From NCBI RefSeq assembly GCF_020523985.1, contig NZ_JAIVKM010000003.1, forward strand, positions 186,001-250,000: 64,000 nt of DNA, given 5' to 3'. This DNA is from Mangrovibacter yixingensis (GTDB taxonomy: Bacteria > Pseudomonadota > Gammaproteobacteria > Enterobacterales > Enterobacteriaceae). How positions within the stretch are numbered: position 1 is the first letter of the stretch; each line of letters starts with the position of its first letter. Below the pieces are notes generated by a model, which was given only the letters and a program-made list of their open reading frames with translations, did no database searches and had not been told where the DNA came from. Made by a program: the position numbers and the translations under genes. Below are positions 39,901 to 48,789 of the stretch, piece by piece.

Positions 39901-40929
39901 ATGCCAGCGTATACCCCTGCCAGCGAAGTTCTGCTGCGCAACAGTGATGATTTTCAGGACAGCCATATTTTGTTTGCAGGTGATCTGCAAGACATGTTGC
40001 CCGCGCAGCTTCCCTGTGCCTCTGCCAGGGTATTTACTCAACAATATCATCACTGGCAACAGCTAAATGCACAGATGGGCGAGCAAGCGAGCTGGGGGAT
40101 GTATGCCGAAGCCGAACAGGTTGCTGGCTGCGATACGCTGATTTATTACTGGCCGAAAAATAAGCCAGAAGCACATTACCAGTTAATGAACTTGCTGGCA
40201 CTGCTTCCCGTTGGCAGTCATGTTTTTGTTGTGGGTGAAAACCGTAGCGGAATCCGCAGTGCGGAACAAATGATTGCCGCATTTTGCCCATTAACCAAAG
40301 TTGACAGTGCTCGCCGTTGCGGTCTTTACCATGGCCAGTTGGAAAAGCAGCCGGCATTCTCTCCTGATACCTGGTGGGGCGAGTACCAGGCCGATGGTAT
40401 TACGGTGAAAACCCTGCCGGGCGTGTTCAGCCGTGACGGGCTGGACTCAGGCAGCCAACTGCTACTGTCCACCTTTACTCCGCACACGAAAGGCAAAGTG
40501 CTTGATGTCGGCTGTGGTGCGGGTGTACTGGCCGTATCACTGGCGGAACATTCACCGAAAGTACGCCTGACATTATGTGATGTCAGCGCTGCAGCAATTG
40601 AAGCCACTAAAGCCACGTTGCTTGCTAATGAAGTGGAAGGCCAGGTTCTGGCCAGTAATGTTTTTAGTGACATCCAGGGTCGGTTCGACATGATAATCTC
40701 TAACCCACCATTTCATGATGGCATTCAAACCAGTCTGGATGCAGCGCAACAGTTAATCCGCGGCGCAGCGCGCCACCTGAATATCGGTGGAGAGTTGCGC
40801 ATTGTTGCCAACGCTTTTCTGCCTTACCCCAAGGTGCTGGATGAGACTTTTGGCAGCCATGAAGTCATTGCGCAAACCGGGCGTTTTAAAGTCTATAGCG
40901 CCATACTGCGGCGTCCTGGTAAAAAATAA
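39901..40929 (+). CDS. rsmC: RsmC 16S rRNA G1207 N2-methyltransferase
   Basis: Methylates G1207 of 16S rRNA in the 30S subunit. 342 residues against 343. A tandem duplicated methyltransferase fold: the degenerate N-terminal half lacks AdoMet motifs, and the C-terminal half has [13 protein letters not shown] near 199 and the catalytic NPPFH near 268. AAGGAG precedes the ATG. Confidence 0.97.
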   Translation: MPAYTPASEVLLRNSDDFQDSHILFAGDLQDMLPAQLPCASARVFTQQYHHWQQLNAQMGEQASWGMYAEAEQVAGCDTLIYYWPKNKPEAHYQLMNLLALLPVGSHVFVVGENRSGIRSAEQMIAAFCPLTKVDSARRCGLYHGQLEKQPAFSPDTWWGEYQADGITVKTLPGVFSRDGLDSGSQLLLSTFTPHTKGKVLDVGCGAGVLAVSLAEHSPKVRLTLCDVSAAAIEATKATLLANEVEGQVLASNVFSDIQGRFDMIISNPPFHDGIQTSLDAAQQLIRGAARHLNIGGELRIVANAFLPYPKVLDETFGSHEVIAQTGRFKVYSAILRRPGKK

Positions 40930-40995
40930 CGCAAAGTGCGGGGATTACTGGTGCCGTTTTTTACATCATTCAGAAAAGCGGCATGTAATTAACAG

Positions 40996-41023
40996 TTGAC
41001 GAATAGCAGAAAACCACTAGAAT
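40996..41023 (+). promoter_or_regulatory. Promoter of the leucine tRNA operon
   Basis: TTGACG (40996-41001), 16-base spacer, TAGAAT (41018-41023), then a GC-rich discriminator GCGCCTCC, the usual arrangement for stringently controlled stable-RNA promoters. The first tRNA begins 40 bases later. Confidence 0.8.
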
Positions 41024-41063
41024 GCGCCTCCGTGGTTACAACACTTTCATGTGTTGATGGTAT

Positions 41064-41150
41064 GCGAAGGTGGCGGAATTGGTAGACGCGCTAGCTTCAG
41101 GTGTTAGTGTCCTTTCGGACGTGAGGGTTCAAGTCCCTCCCCTCGCACCA
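41064..41150 (+). tRNA. tRNA-Leu (anticodon CAG), copy 1
   Basis: 87 bases including encoded CCA. Acceptor GCGAAGG pairs with CCTCGC at the 3' end, anticodon CAG at 41098-41100 in loop TTCAGGT, long class II variable arm GTCC-TTTC-GGAC. Corresponds to E. coli leuV/leuP/leuQ. Confidence 0.98.
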
Positions 41151-41176
41151 ATAATCACATATATCGTTCGCACTGC

Positions 41177-41263
41177 GCGAAGGTGGCGGAATTGGTAGAC
41201 GCGCTAGCTTCAGGTGTTAGTGTTCTTACGGACGTGAGGGTTCAAGTCCCTCCCCTCGCACCA
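41177..41263 (+). tRNA. tRNA-Leu (anticodon CAG), copy 2
   Basis: 87 bases, same body as its neighbours. The variable arm differs (GTTC-TTAC-GGAC), keeping pairing through one G.U. Spacer to copy 1 is 26 bases, and to copy 3 is 27. Confidence 0.98.
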
Positions 41264-41290
41264 ATGCGAAAACGATATCTCTCTTACTGT

Positions 41291-41377
41291 GCGAAGGTGG
41301 CGGAATTGGTAGACGCGCTAGCTTCAGGTGTTAGTGTCCTTTCGGACGTGAGGGTTCAAGTCCCTCCCCTCGCACCA
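41291..41377 (+). tRNA. tRNA-Leu (anticodon CAG), copy 3
   Basis: 87 bases, identical to copy 1 including the variable arm. It is followed by a T-rich stretch without a clear hairpin, so the end of the transcript is not an obvious intrinsic terminator. Confidence 0.98.
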
Positions 41378-41485
41378 GTTCCTTGTATCCCCTTTTCTGT
41401 TTTATTTCTTCTTATTTGTTTCCACTCTCCAGCCCGTTTCGTTCTGTAGCAAAGCGTATCACTCACGATATTTTATACATGCTGC

Positions 41486-41734
41486 TCAAGGCAAAACCGG
41501 CCAGACCATCATAGCTTTTAGCAACAACATAACACCACTTCCCAAAGCCAAAGCAGAAGAGATCAAAATAAAATGCCGCAGGCGCGGATGCCACAACATT
41601 GCCGCCGTGCTCAATAAAGCCACAACGGTTAACACTCGCCATAACGAAAATGACAGGCCAATAAATGCCAGGCAGAGAATCACTCCCCCCACCAATATCA
41701 CGCCCCAGGCGCCTTCAAAACGCTTGTGCATCAC
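41486..41734 (-). CDS. Small inner-membrane protein, DUF1435-like
   Basis: An 82-residue hydrophobic protein with about three membrane segments (near 9-30, 32-47, 54-75) and a basic N terminus (MMHKRFEGAWG). Size, topology and position beside the leu tRNAs and fhuF recall E. coli YjjZ and the enterobacterial DUF1435 family, but I cannot confirm it by sequence. Function unknown. Confidence 0.65.
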   Translation of the reverse strand: MMHKRFEGAWGVILVGGVILCLAFIGLSFSLWRVLTVVALLSTAAMLWHPRLRHFILISSALALGSGVMLLLKAMMVWPVLP

Positions 41735-42036
41735 TTCCCCAATTCAGACAGACAATTGATAAAGAATATCATATGCTAATGATTATTATTTTCAATTAAA
41801 TCTTATGTTTCTAAAATCAAAATACTGTATTGTGAAAATGGCAAACCAGGCCGGGGTGACAGATTATTCTTAAGATGATAAATTGAACGATTGTACATAA
41901 CACTCATCCGACCTCATTCTGGCAGTGCTTATCTCTCAGAAAATGTTGGGATATAACTCAAGCAATATCATTGATATTGCAATATATTTTATTCTTACCA
42001 CTGATTTATATGACGACACCATCATGGCAAGGCCTG

Positions 42037-43080
42037 ATGAAAGAAAAATATCAACTTTCATTACGCCTGTTTTTGCTTCTGAACTCGCTGAGCTCACTTT
42101 ATTGCATGCTCAACCCAGTAGCCAACAAAGTGCATATTATTGTGCGCACCCCAGTTGCAATGATTTTCATTGGCAGTGTCTTTTTGCTTATAACAAATTT
42201 AAAAAACAAAAAATTATACATTCATATAAATATCATCTCACTGATATTTGGCGTTTTTTGGGCGTGGAATGCCGTACTGACACAACATGCATTACAATCC
42301 ACAGATCTTGAATGGTTTATGGTTACATTGCTGGCCGTCTTATTTATTGGGGCGCTTGCGTTCATCAATAACTTAATCAGTTTCCTGCTACATTGTCTGC
42401 CCACAACATTGACTATATTGATTCTTTCCAAAGGGGAATACTGGGTACCCGTTTTGTTTTCCTTCGCATTGCCAACAATGGGTATTGCCATTCACCAGGT
42501 TATTAAGCAGCGTAATGACCGTTTTATTCTGAGCCTGCTCAATACCCTGGAAGCAGAAAAAGAAACCCTGATCGACCTCAGTATGATAGACCCTCTAACT
42601 GGGTTGTATAACCGGCGTGGTTTTGAAAACCGCACAGAAAACGCCTTAACAGACACCTCTTCTGTGCACACGTTATTACTGCTGGATATCGACCACTTCA
42701 AAGCCTATAACGACCATTACGGTCATATGATGGGGGATCAGGCGCTAACTCGAGTTTCTGCAGCCATTCGCGATGCCGTTCGTTCCAGAGATATTGTGGG
42801 GCGCTATGGTGGTGAGGAATTTATGGTGTTGCTGGTTAATACAACGCCACAGCAAGCCAACGAAACAGCAGAGCGCATTCGCCAGCGGGTTTACGATCTC
42901 TCCATACCGCATATGTTTAATGAAAGTGTCGCCACCAATGTGACTATCAGTATTGGTTCGTCACAAGTCAAAAATAACGATATGGAAACAGCCCTGAGCC
43001 AGGCTGATCAGGCGCTCTACAGCGCTAAAAACCTTGGGCGAAACAATATATTGTCCTTTGACGTTTGGAGCGCAGCCTGA
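42037..43080 (+). CDS. Membrane-bound diguanylate cyclase (GGDEF)
   Basis: About 347 residues: six hydrophobic segments in the first 160 residues, a short linker, then a C-terminal GGDEF domain. The active-site motif is GRYGGEEF, with the RxxD inhibitory I-site (RSRD) five residues upstream, so it should make c-di-GMP and be product-inhibited. IDPLTGLYNRRGFE opens the domain and ISIGSS closes it. The start is uncertain: ATG 42037 has AAGG upstream; ATG 42010 and TTG 41971 are in frame without a site. No E. coli K-12 gene occupies this position, and the sensory part matches no domain I can name. Confidence 0.85.
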   Translation: MKEKYQLSLRLFLLLNSLSSLYCMLNPVANKVHIIVRTPVAMIFIGSVFLLITNLKNKKLYIHINIISLIFGVFWAWNAVLTQHALQSTDLEWFMVTLLAVLFIGALAFINNLISFLLHCLPTTLTILILSKGEYWVPVLFSFALPTMGIAIHQVIKQRNDRFILSLLNTLEAEKETLIDLSMIDPLTGLYNRRGFENRTENALTDTSSVHTLLLLDIDHFKAYNDHYGHMMGDQALTRVSAAIRDAVRSRDIVGRYGGEEFMVLLVNTTPQQANETAERIRQRVYDLSIPHMFNESVATNVTISIGSSQVKNNDMETALSQADQALYSAKNLGRNNILSFDVWSAA

Positions 43081-43128
43081 TGCACATAATGGCTGTGCTT
43101 GTGTGCATTACGCTTCACGGTTAGTATT

Positions 43129-43147
43129 GGCAATCATTATCATTAAT
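43129..43147. promoter_or_regulatory. Fur box upstream of fhuF
   Basis: The minus-strand 19-mer beginning ATTAATGATAATGATT matches the Fur consensus GATAATGATAATCATTATC at 14 of 19 positions. It ends 20 bases before the fhuF start, over the expected promoter. E. coli fhuF is Fur-repressed. Confidence 0.8.
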
Positions 43148-43166
43148 ATTTGCATTTCTTGTCACT

Positions 43167-43952
43167 ATGGCCTATTTCGCGTTCCGCCAACCAGAAAAAG
43201 AGTGGGAACAGGTTCCCCGTTTTTTCCCCCGCACCTTGTCAGACAAGGTAAAGGCAACGTTTACACGCCATAGCCCATGGTTTAATGACTTTATTTTTCC
43301 GGCGTCCCCTCCACCGGCGGATACACTGACACTGGCTCAGTGGTCACAACCAGCGGAACTGTCCATACTACTGGCCCGCTATGCGACACATTGTTACCGC
43401 GACGAACCAGAGCGAAAACAAGAAAATAAACCCCTGCTCTCCCTATGGGCCCAGTGGTACACCGGCCTGTTGGTTCCCCCTTTAATGCTGGCACAACTCA
43501 CCATGCCACAACCTATTGATCTCTCCCCTGAACGGGTATCTGTGCGCTTTCATGAAACAGGCCGGGCAGAAAAATTTTGGTTGGATGTTCAGCCCACTCA
43601 TAACGATGCACCACAAGATGCCATTGCCCGCATAGAAGACCTGATAGAAACCGCGATTACTCCAGTGGTTTCCACTCTGGAATCAACTGGCCATATCAAC
43701 GGTAAGTTAATCTGGAGCAACCTGGGTTACATCGTTAACTGGTTTCTTAACCAAATGAGCCAATTCCACCCCTTGGGTGAGTTGGCAGAATTACACCAAC
43801 ACTGTTTCCTCTCGCCTCAATTGCGTAGCGGCCGCGCGAACCCGCTGTTTCGCACCATGCTGGAACGCGAAAAACAGTGGGTTCGCCGTACATGCTGCCA
43901 ACGTAACCGTCTGCCAGGCGTGCAACAATGTGGGGATTGCACACTTAAGTAA
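43167..43952 (+). CDS. fhuF: FhuF ferric-siderophore reductase
   Basis: Cytoplasmic [2Fe-2S] protein that releases iron from hydroxamate siderophores. 261 residues against 262 in E. coli. The unusual cluster motif C-C-x10-C-x2-C is intact at the C terminus (RRTCCQRNRLPGVQQCGDC). Mid-region PLLSLWAQWYTGLLVPPLML and NGKLIWSNLGYIVNW are conserved. No clear ribosome binding site before ATG 43167. The first 45 residues diverge most. Confidence 0.95.
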   Translation: MAYFAFRQPEKEWEQVPRFFPRTLSDKVKATFTRHSPWFNDFIFPASPPPADTLTLAQWSQPAELSILLARYATHCYRDEPERKQENKPLLSLWAQWYTGLLVPPLMLAQLTMPQPIDLSPERVSVRFHETGRAEKFWLDVQPTHNDAPQDAIARIEDLIETAITPVVSTLESTGHINGKLIWSNLGYIVNWFLNQMSQFHPLGELAELHQHCFLSPQLRSGRANPLFRTMLEREKQWVRRTCCQRNRLPGVQQCGDCTLK

Positions 43953-44115
43953 CCGCACAGATTCAGGTGAGCGCTGTGTACATTTTTTACTCCAGGCATA
44001 TTCCCGTTTCTCAAAGCCATATCGGGTGGCATAGTGATTGTGCAACAGCACACTGTTGGGGAACGACTCTCTCTTGCGTATTTATCGCATTAAAAATTTC
44101 AGCCAGGAGAAAATA

Positions 44116-44595
44116 ATGAGCTTGCAGTCAGTACGGCAATTTTTTGCAGATAATGCCCCGGATATTAGCATCATTGAGCTGGACCAAAGTACAGCAACGG
44201 TTGCACTTGCCGCCGCCGCACATCAGGTTGAACCCGGGCAGATAGCCAAAACATTGTCACTGAAAGTCAAACAGGATGTGATTTTAATTGTGGCAAAAGG
44301 CGATGCCCGCCTGGATAACAAAAAACTTAAAGCTGCATTCGTTGCTAAAGCCAAAATGCTTAACAGCGATGAAGTGGTCACCTGGACAGGCCATCCCGTT
44401 GGCGGTGTCTGCCCATTTGGGCTGGAACACCCACTCCCTGTTTATTGCGACGTGTCACTGAAAGCCTATACCGAGGTATTACCTGCTGCAGGTGCCATTC
44501 ACAGCGCGGTACGCATTTCCCCTGAACGCCTTGCTGACCTGACTCAGGCTACCTGGGTGGATGTCTGCCAAAGTGAAACACCTGCTGCTGAATAA
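44116..44595 (+). CDS. YbaK/ProX-type aminoacyl-tRNA deacylase
   Basis: A 159-residue single-domain protein of the YbaK/INS (ProXp-like) family, which hydrolyses mischarged tRNAs in trans. Recognised by VEPGQIAKTLSLKV (catalytic lysine region), DARLDNKKLKAAF, and the GHPVGGVCPFGLEHP active-site loop. More like the stand-alone ProXp-x or YeaK group than E. coli YbaK. ATG 44116 has AGGAG upstream. Which mischarged tRNA it edits cannot be decided from sequence. Confidence 0.85.
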   Translation: MSLQSVRQFFADNAPDISIIELDQSTATVALAAAAHQVEPGQIAKTLSLKVKQDVILIVAKGDARLDNKKLKAAFVAKAKMLNSDEVVTWTGHPVGGVCPFGLEHPLPVYCDVSLKAYTEVLPAAGAIHSAVRISPERLADLTQATWVDVCQSETPAAE

Positions 44596-44620
44596 CCCGT
44601 GGCACAAACCTGGCACCAGC

Positions 44621-44645
44621 AAAAATGGGCCACGAAGGCCCATTT
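44621..44645 (-). terminator. yjjQ terminator
   Basis: AAATGGGCC and GGCCCATTT arms, loop ACGAA, followed on the minus strand by TTTTTGC. Lies between converging genes. Confidence 0.75.
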
Positions 44646-44692
44646 ACAGAAAAACAGCCACAGAACGCTTGAATGCAGACAACCGCAAGGCC

Positions 44693-45352
44693 TCACAATT
44701 CAGTAGAAAGCTCCCCTTTTCCTGCGTCACTGTTAATCCATGCATACATATCGGCATTACTTCTCAGGGATAAACGGCGTAATGCACTCCGTTTCTGAGC
44801 ACTAATCGTTTTATTGCTTTTTTGCAGGACATTTGCCACCTGGTTCACCCCAAGCCCACGCCCAAGCAAGCGCAAAACACGTTTTTCAGATGCTGTCAGC
44901 TTATGCTGCTCCTGTGGAGGTTGTGCAACAGCATCCATTTCAGCAGCAACCCTGGAATCCGCCGAGAAATACATACAATCCATAAATGGGTGCAGCAAAT
45001 TGACCAGTTCAGTTTCAGGAACAAGTAGAGGGATTAAATGGATATTAGGTAAACCATGCCATTTTTCATATTGTTGTTCGTCAGCAGAGATCAACATAAC
45101 CCACTGACATTTTTGCCCGCTGTGCACACTTTCCAGATAATGATAATAAATATCATCACTGTAGTTTTCATCGGAAAGATCACAAAAAATAACATCATTA
45201 TTAACAGCAATACTCGCCTGAGTATCACGTGTAACATCACAGACTCTCAGGTTAATATTATTGAAATTTCTTAAAATTAACGTTTCAATTCCAGAAGCGA
45301 TTATCGCTGAACGGCTGATAATGGCACCTTCTTTATAGCTTCCTGCTGTCAT
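44693..45352 (-). CDS. yjjQ: YjjQ, LuxR/FixJ-type regulator (RcsB partner family)
   Basis: 219 residues: an N-terminal pseudo-receiver domain without a clear phosphorylation aspartate, then a C-terminal LuxR-type helix-turn-helix (LTASEKRVLRLLGRGLGVNQVANVLQ, then SNKTISAQKRSALRRL). By recall the tail, including SNADMYAWINS, is very close to E. coli YjjQ, whereas BglJ differs. In E. coli yjjQ and bglJ form an H-NS-silenced operon; here bglJ is absent and a terminator follows directly. A 770-base AT-rich region lies upstream, in line with H-NS control. Confidence 0.82.
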   Translation of the reverse strand: MTAGSYKEGAIISRSAIIASGIETLILRNFNNINLRVCDVTRDTQASIAVNNDVIFCDLSDENYSDDIYYHYLESVHSGQKCQWVMLISADEQQYEKWHGLPNIHLIPLLVPETELVNLLHPFMDCMYFSADSRVAAEMDAVAQPPQEQHKLTASEKRVLRLLGRGLGVNQVANVLQKSNKTISAQKRSALRRLSLRSNADMYAWINSDAGKGELSTEL

Positions 45353-46120
45353 CTTTTGCTCCTGTTAAAATCTGACCGCTATACCCTTCGGGATTGTCTG
45401 GGCTGGCACACGGATTTTCCCACGTTTTACTGGCAAAAACCGATGGTAGTTAACTCTTATAATCAATAAATTAAGTTGGATTTAGGGTAATCCAGAGGGG
45501 GAATCTCTCTGGAAACCGAATTACGCTAAGTGCAGACCTATATACATTGAATAGAAAATACAAAAATTTAAAAAACTAAAGGTACATTCAAATAAAAAAC
45601 CTGTTCAGATGAACATTACGGTTATAGTTTCATGCTATACATGAATAAATCCTAAACATCAGGCAATATGTAGCAAGTGAATACAACCAGAACGTACCAT
45701 AATTATAACACGGCAAGATTACGCAAATAATTAATAGCCAGGATGAAAAAAATATTGATGGAATATTCCTGGCTATCAACATTAAAAAGCAAAGCAATCG
45801 TTAATGCAAAGTTAAAGAAATCAAACATTCATGCAACAAAGTGCCTTATCTGGCACGTTAGACCTCTCCCTTTTTATCTATCCTGCCTATGACTCCGTCT
45901 GAAAAATGTTCACCTGGCTATTTCCTATTGATGAGTAAATATTTTAAATTGGATAAAGGTTGAACGGGGTCCCTTCTCACTAAAAGCGCTTCTGCGACAT
46001 AAGCCAGATAACACCCTCGACATCTTGCGCGGTATGCCGTTCACCACAGAAAGCATGATGTACTGCGTGCGCATTTGCTGCGCGCTTTTATCTCTACGTT
46101 TATTTTTGGCAGGTCTGAAA
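45353..46120. other. 768-bp AT-rich region between yjjQ and yjjP
   Basis: The longest gene-free stretch of the window. Very AT-rich between about 45540 and 45960. It contains a dyad TCCAGAG/CTCTGGA (45491-45497, 45507-45513) enclosed by GTAA/TTAC (45487-45490, 45521-45524). No coding signal apart from an open frame upstream of yjjP that lacks family support. Consistent with an H-NS-bound promoter region for yjjQ. Confidence 0.5.
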
Positions 46121-46897
46121 ATGGAAGCAATAGCGGTAAAACAGCGTGAAGTCACTCGCTTGTGTATTCAGTGTGCACTGTTCCTGCTCCAGCATGGCGC
46201 TGAAAGCGCACTGGTTGAAGAACTGTCCGGTCGTCTGGGTAAAGCCCTGGGGATGGATAGCGTGGAAAGCGCAATCTCTGCCAATGCGATTGTCCTGACG
46301 ACTATTGTTGATGATCACTGCCTGACATCAACACGTAAAAATATTGACCGTGGGATCAATATGCACGTTGTTACCCAGGTACAACACATTGTCATTATGG
46401 CGGAACACAAGCTGCTGGATGATAAAGACGTCAGGCGCCGGTTTGCACATATCCGCCCATTACGTTACCCCCGGTGGCTAGTGGTCCTGATGGTGGGGCT
46501 CTCCTGTGGGTGTTTTTGCAAACTTAACAATGGCGGGTGGGATGGGGCTTTTATCGCCTTCATTGCCAGCAGTGTAGCCATGTTTGTTCGCCAGGTTCTC
46601 ACTCACCGCCATTTTCACCCACAGATTAACTTTTGCATCACCGCTTTTGTTGCGACAACGCTTTCCGGGTTGTTGCTGTCCACGCCGCTTTTTCGCCACA
46701 CATCCACCATTGCCATGGCTGCCAGTGTTTTATTGTTAGTACCGGGATTTCCTCTGATTAATGCTGTTGCTGATATGTTCAAAGGCCATATCAATACCGG
46801 CCTGGCTCGCTGGGCCATGGCAAGCCTGCTTACACTTGCGACCTGTATTGGTGTGGTCACGGCGCTGGCACTATGGGGGTTACGCGGATGGGCATAG
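46121..46897 (+). CDS. yjjP: YjjP, succinate exporter subunit (ThrE family)
   Basis: 258-residue membrane protein, N-terminal half of a split ThrE/GerP-like exporter; E. coli YjjPB exports succinate under anaerobic, succinate-producing conditions. Cytosolic first 120 residues ([31 protein letters not shown]) are followed by five membrane segments including [21 protein letters not shown] 46121 ([14 protein letters not shown]) matches family length; the frame is open 32 codons upstream. It overlaps yjjB by ten bases. Confidence 0.94.
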   Translation: MEAIAVKQREVTRLCIQCALFLLQHGAESALVEELSGRLGKALGMDSVESAISANAIVLTTIVDDHCLTSTRKNIDRGINMHVVTQVQHIVIMAEHKLLDDKDVRRRFAHIRPLRYPRWLVVLMVGLSCGCFCKLNNGGWDGAFIAFIASSVAMFVRQVLTHRHFHPQINFCITAFVATTLSGLLLSTPLFRHTSTIAMAASVLLLVPGFPLINAVADMFKGHINTGLARWAMASLLTLATCIGVVTALALWGLRGWA

Positions 46898-47361
46898 TGA
46901 CATTTTTACTGAACCTGCTTCAGGATATGGCGCTGGCCTCCATTCCGGCAGTCGGCTTTGCCATGGTGTTCAATGTGCCTTTGCGGGCATTACCTTACTG
47001 CGCTTTACTGGGTGCAATTGGCCATGGAGCCAGGTTTGTACTGATGCACTTTGGTGGCAACATTGAGTGGAGTACATTTCTTGCATCCATTCTTGTTGGT
47101 TGCATTGGGATCCAGTGGTCGCGCTGGTATTTGGCCCACCCCAAAGTCTTTACGGTTGCAGCCGTCATCCCTATGTTTCCAGGGATTTATGCCTACACGG
47201 CGATGATATCCGCCGTAAAACTGAGCCACTTCGGTTACACAGAACCACTGATGATAATGCTGGTAACCAATTTCCTGAAAGCTGCATTTATTGTAGGTGC
47301 GTTATCGATTGGCTTATCCCTGCCAGGCCTATGGCTGTACCGTAAACGCCCGCGGGTGTAA
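46888..47361 (+). CDS. yjjB: YjjB, succinate exporter subunit
   Basis: 157 residues, as in E. coli. C-terminal half of the split ThrE-type exporter, with four to five membrane segments. [36 protein letters not shown] and [12 protein letters not shown] are conserved. The start inside yjjP (ATG 46888) indicates coupled translation of the two subunits. Confidence 0.94.
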   Translation: MGIVTFLLNLLQDMALASIPAVGFAMVFNVPLRALPYCALLGAIGHGARFVLMHFGGNIEWSTFLASILVGCIGIQWSRWYLAHPKVFTVAAVIPMFPGIYAYTAMISAVKLSHFGYTEPLMIMLVTNFLKAAFIVGALSIGLSLPGLWLYRKRPRV

Positions 47362-47451
47362 CCCTGTAACCCGCGTTTTCGGCTCCCGCCACAAGCTACA
47401 AAATTGAACTACGCTGTATGTGGCTTGAGTGAAATAAAAAATAACTTGCAA

Positions 47452-47471
47452 TTAAATAGTGCACTATTTAA
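47452..47471. promoter_or_regulatory. Perfect 20-bp palindrome upstream of ohr (candidate OhrR operator)
   Basis: TTAAATAGTGCACTATTTAA is a perfect palindrome 163 bases before ohr. Size and AT-rich arms fit a dimeric MarR-family repressor such as OhrR, the usual regulator of ohr. The regulator gene is not in the window. Confidence 0.5.
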
Positions 47472-47585
47472 ATTAGTCACAGAGCAAGACTGAACTGCCA
47501 CACGCAGAACGTCACCATTGCGCCTTAAGGCACCTATTCTTATAGGTAATCTCCTGCGCCATTTCAGTCTCAATTTAATTACCAC

Positions 47586-47611
47586 CGATTAAGTCGCTCG
47601 CGACTTAATCG
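47586..47611. promoter_or_regulatory. Second perfect inverted repeat in the ohr leader
   Basis: Arms CGATTAAGTCGC (47586-47597) and GCGACTTAATCG (47600-47611), two-base spacer, ending 22 bases before the ohr ATG. It could be a protein-binding dyad, or fold as a stem in the mRNA next to the ribosome binding site. A smaller dyad ACCTAT/ATAGGT lies at 47532-47547. Confidence 0.4.
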
Positions 47612-47633
47612 TGAAACACACAAAGGAGTCGAC

Positions 47634-48062
47634 ATGTCTTTAGAACAAGTGGTTTACCGGGCAAAAGCAAAAGCCACCGGGGGCCGTGACGGCCGCGCTG
47701 TTTCATCTGATGGTGTACTGGATGTCAAACTGGGTGTGCCAAAAGAGATGGGCGGGCTCGGTGGTGAAGTTACCAACCCTGAGCAGCTTTTTGCTGCCGG
47801 TTACTCTGCATGCTTTTTGGGTGCCATGAAATTCGTCGCTGGCCGCGATAAAATCGCCCTGCCCAAAGAAGCTTTTATTGAAGGTGAAGTCGGTATTGGT
47901 CCAATTCCTGATGGTTTTGGGATTGAAGCAAAGCTGAATATCCACCTGCCGGGCATGGACAGCGCTGAAGCCAAAAAACTGGTTGATGCCGCACATATCG
48001 TCTGCCCTTATTCTAATGCCACTCGCGGTAACATTGATGTCACGCTGAATATCATTAACTAA
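47634..48062 (+). CDS. ohr: Ohr organic hydroperoxide reductase
   Basis: Dimeric thiol peroxidase that reduces organic and fatty-acid hydroperoxides with lipoyl-protein reductant. 142 residues. Both redox cysteines are present, C60 in [11 protein letters not shown] and C124 in [13 protein letters not shown], with the catalytic arginine R18 in GGRDGRA. It belongs to the Ohr branch, not the OsmC branch ([27 protein letters not shown]). E. coli K-12 has no gene here; it is inserted between yjjB and dnaT. Good site AAAGGAG before ATG. Confidence 0.95.
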   Translation: MSLEQVVYRAKAKATGGRDGRAVSSDGVLDVKLGVPKEMGGLGGEVTNPEQLFAAGYSACFLGAMKFVAGRDKIALPKEAFIEGEVGIGPIPDGFGIEAKLNIHLPGMDSAEAKKLVDAAHIVCPYSNATRGNIDVTLNIIN

Positions 48063-48079
48063 GCGTTGTTGCCCCGGCA

Positions 48080-48102
48080 ACCAGGCCGCTATGCGGTCTG
48101 GT
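48080..48102 (+). terminator. Probable ohr terminator
   Basis: ACCAGGCCGC and GCGGTCTGGT arms, three-base loop, 18 bases after ohr. Only a short T tract (CGTTTTGC) ten bases later. Confidence 0.45.
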
Positions 48103-48243
48103 GCTACCCGTTTTGCTCGCCATGCTGATATCCCCACTGCTTTCCTTTCAATCTGTCCCGCAGGTTATGCTACTATCTGCTGGTATGTTCCCGTTCTTTT
48201 TTGCCTGAAAAGGCACAGTCAAATTCAGCTTTGAGATGGTGTT

Positions 48244-48789
48244 ATGTCTTCCAGAACGCTTACCCAGGATGTTATCGGTCTTGATCAATTTAATGATGAC
48301 CCGCTTTCTGCTCTGAAGCAGGCGGAAAACGGCGCGATTGCTGTTTTTCATAACAACCGCCCTGCTTTCTATGCGCTGACACCGGAAAGACTCGCTGCGC
48401 TGCTGGCCATTGAAGCGGCTCAGCAACAACCAGCAACCGGGGCTGATATTGCTTTAGATGACTCACTGTTCAGTGACACACCTTTACCCGCAGGCCCGGT
48501 TCCCCTTGGGAAATTTGCCATGTATTCAGGCTGGGCTCCGGATACCGACTTTCTCCGCCAGGCTGCATTGTGGGGCATTATTTTAGCCACACCTGTAGCG
48601 GCAGAAGAGCTGGCTGCGTTCACATCATACTGGCAGGCAGAAGGGAAAGTGTTCCACCATATTCAATGGCAGCAAAAACTGGCCCGGCACCTGCAAATCA
48701 GCCGCCAGGCTAACGGCAGCCAGTCACGGCGTGATATTTCGCAAATATCGCGCCCAGATGAAAGCATTCCTGACGGTTTCCGGGGGTAA
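48244..48789 (+). CDS. dnaT: DnaT primosomal protein I
   Basis: Component of the PriA-PriB-DnaT primosome, which reloads DnaB at stalled forks. 181 residues against 179. The C-terminal DNA-binding region is well conserved (ELAAFTSYWQAEGKVFHHIQWQQKLARHLQ); the N-terminal 80 residues less so. Its stop overlaps the dnaC start (TAATG). Confidence 0.96.
   Translation: MSSRTLTQDVIGLDQFNDDPLSALKQAENGAIAVFHNNRPAFYALTPERLAALLAIEAAQQQPATGADIALDDSLFSDTPLPAGPVPLGKFAMYSGWAPDTDFLRQAALWGIILATPVAAEELAAFTSYWQAEGKVFHHIQWQQKLARHLQISRQANGSQSRRDISQISRPDESIPDGFRG

Noticed and set aside
41177-41263. Tandem tRNA copies considered as a possible CRISPR-like array or attachment site duplication
   Set aside because: Full-length cloverleaf tRNAs with CCA ends and a stable-RNA promoter explain the repeats; no integrase or phage gene is nearby.
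41183-41449. Open frame across the tRNA array with repeated AELVDALASGVSVL
   Set aside because: It is the translation of tandem tRNA genes, a common artefact, and not a repeat protein.
43081-43107. TGCACA/TGTGCA dyad after the membrane GGDEF gene as a terminator
   Set aside because: Long loop, imperfect context and no T tract; probably chance.
46025-46120. Upstream extension of yjjP (32 extra codons)
   Set aside because: No counterpart in the YjjP family; ATG 46121 gives the expected length and N terminus.
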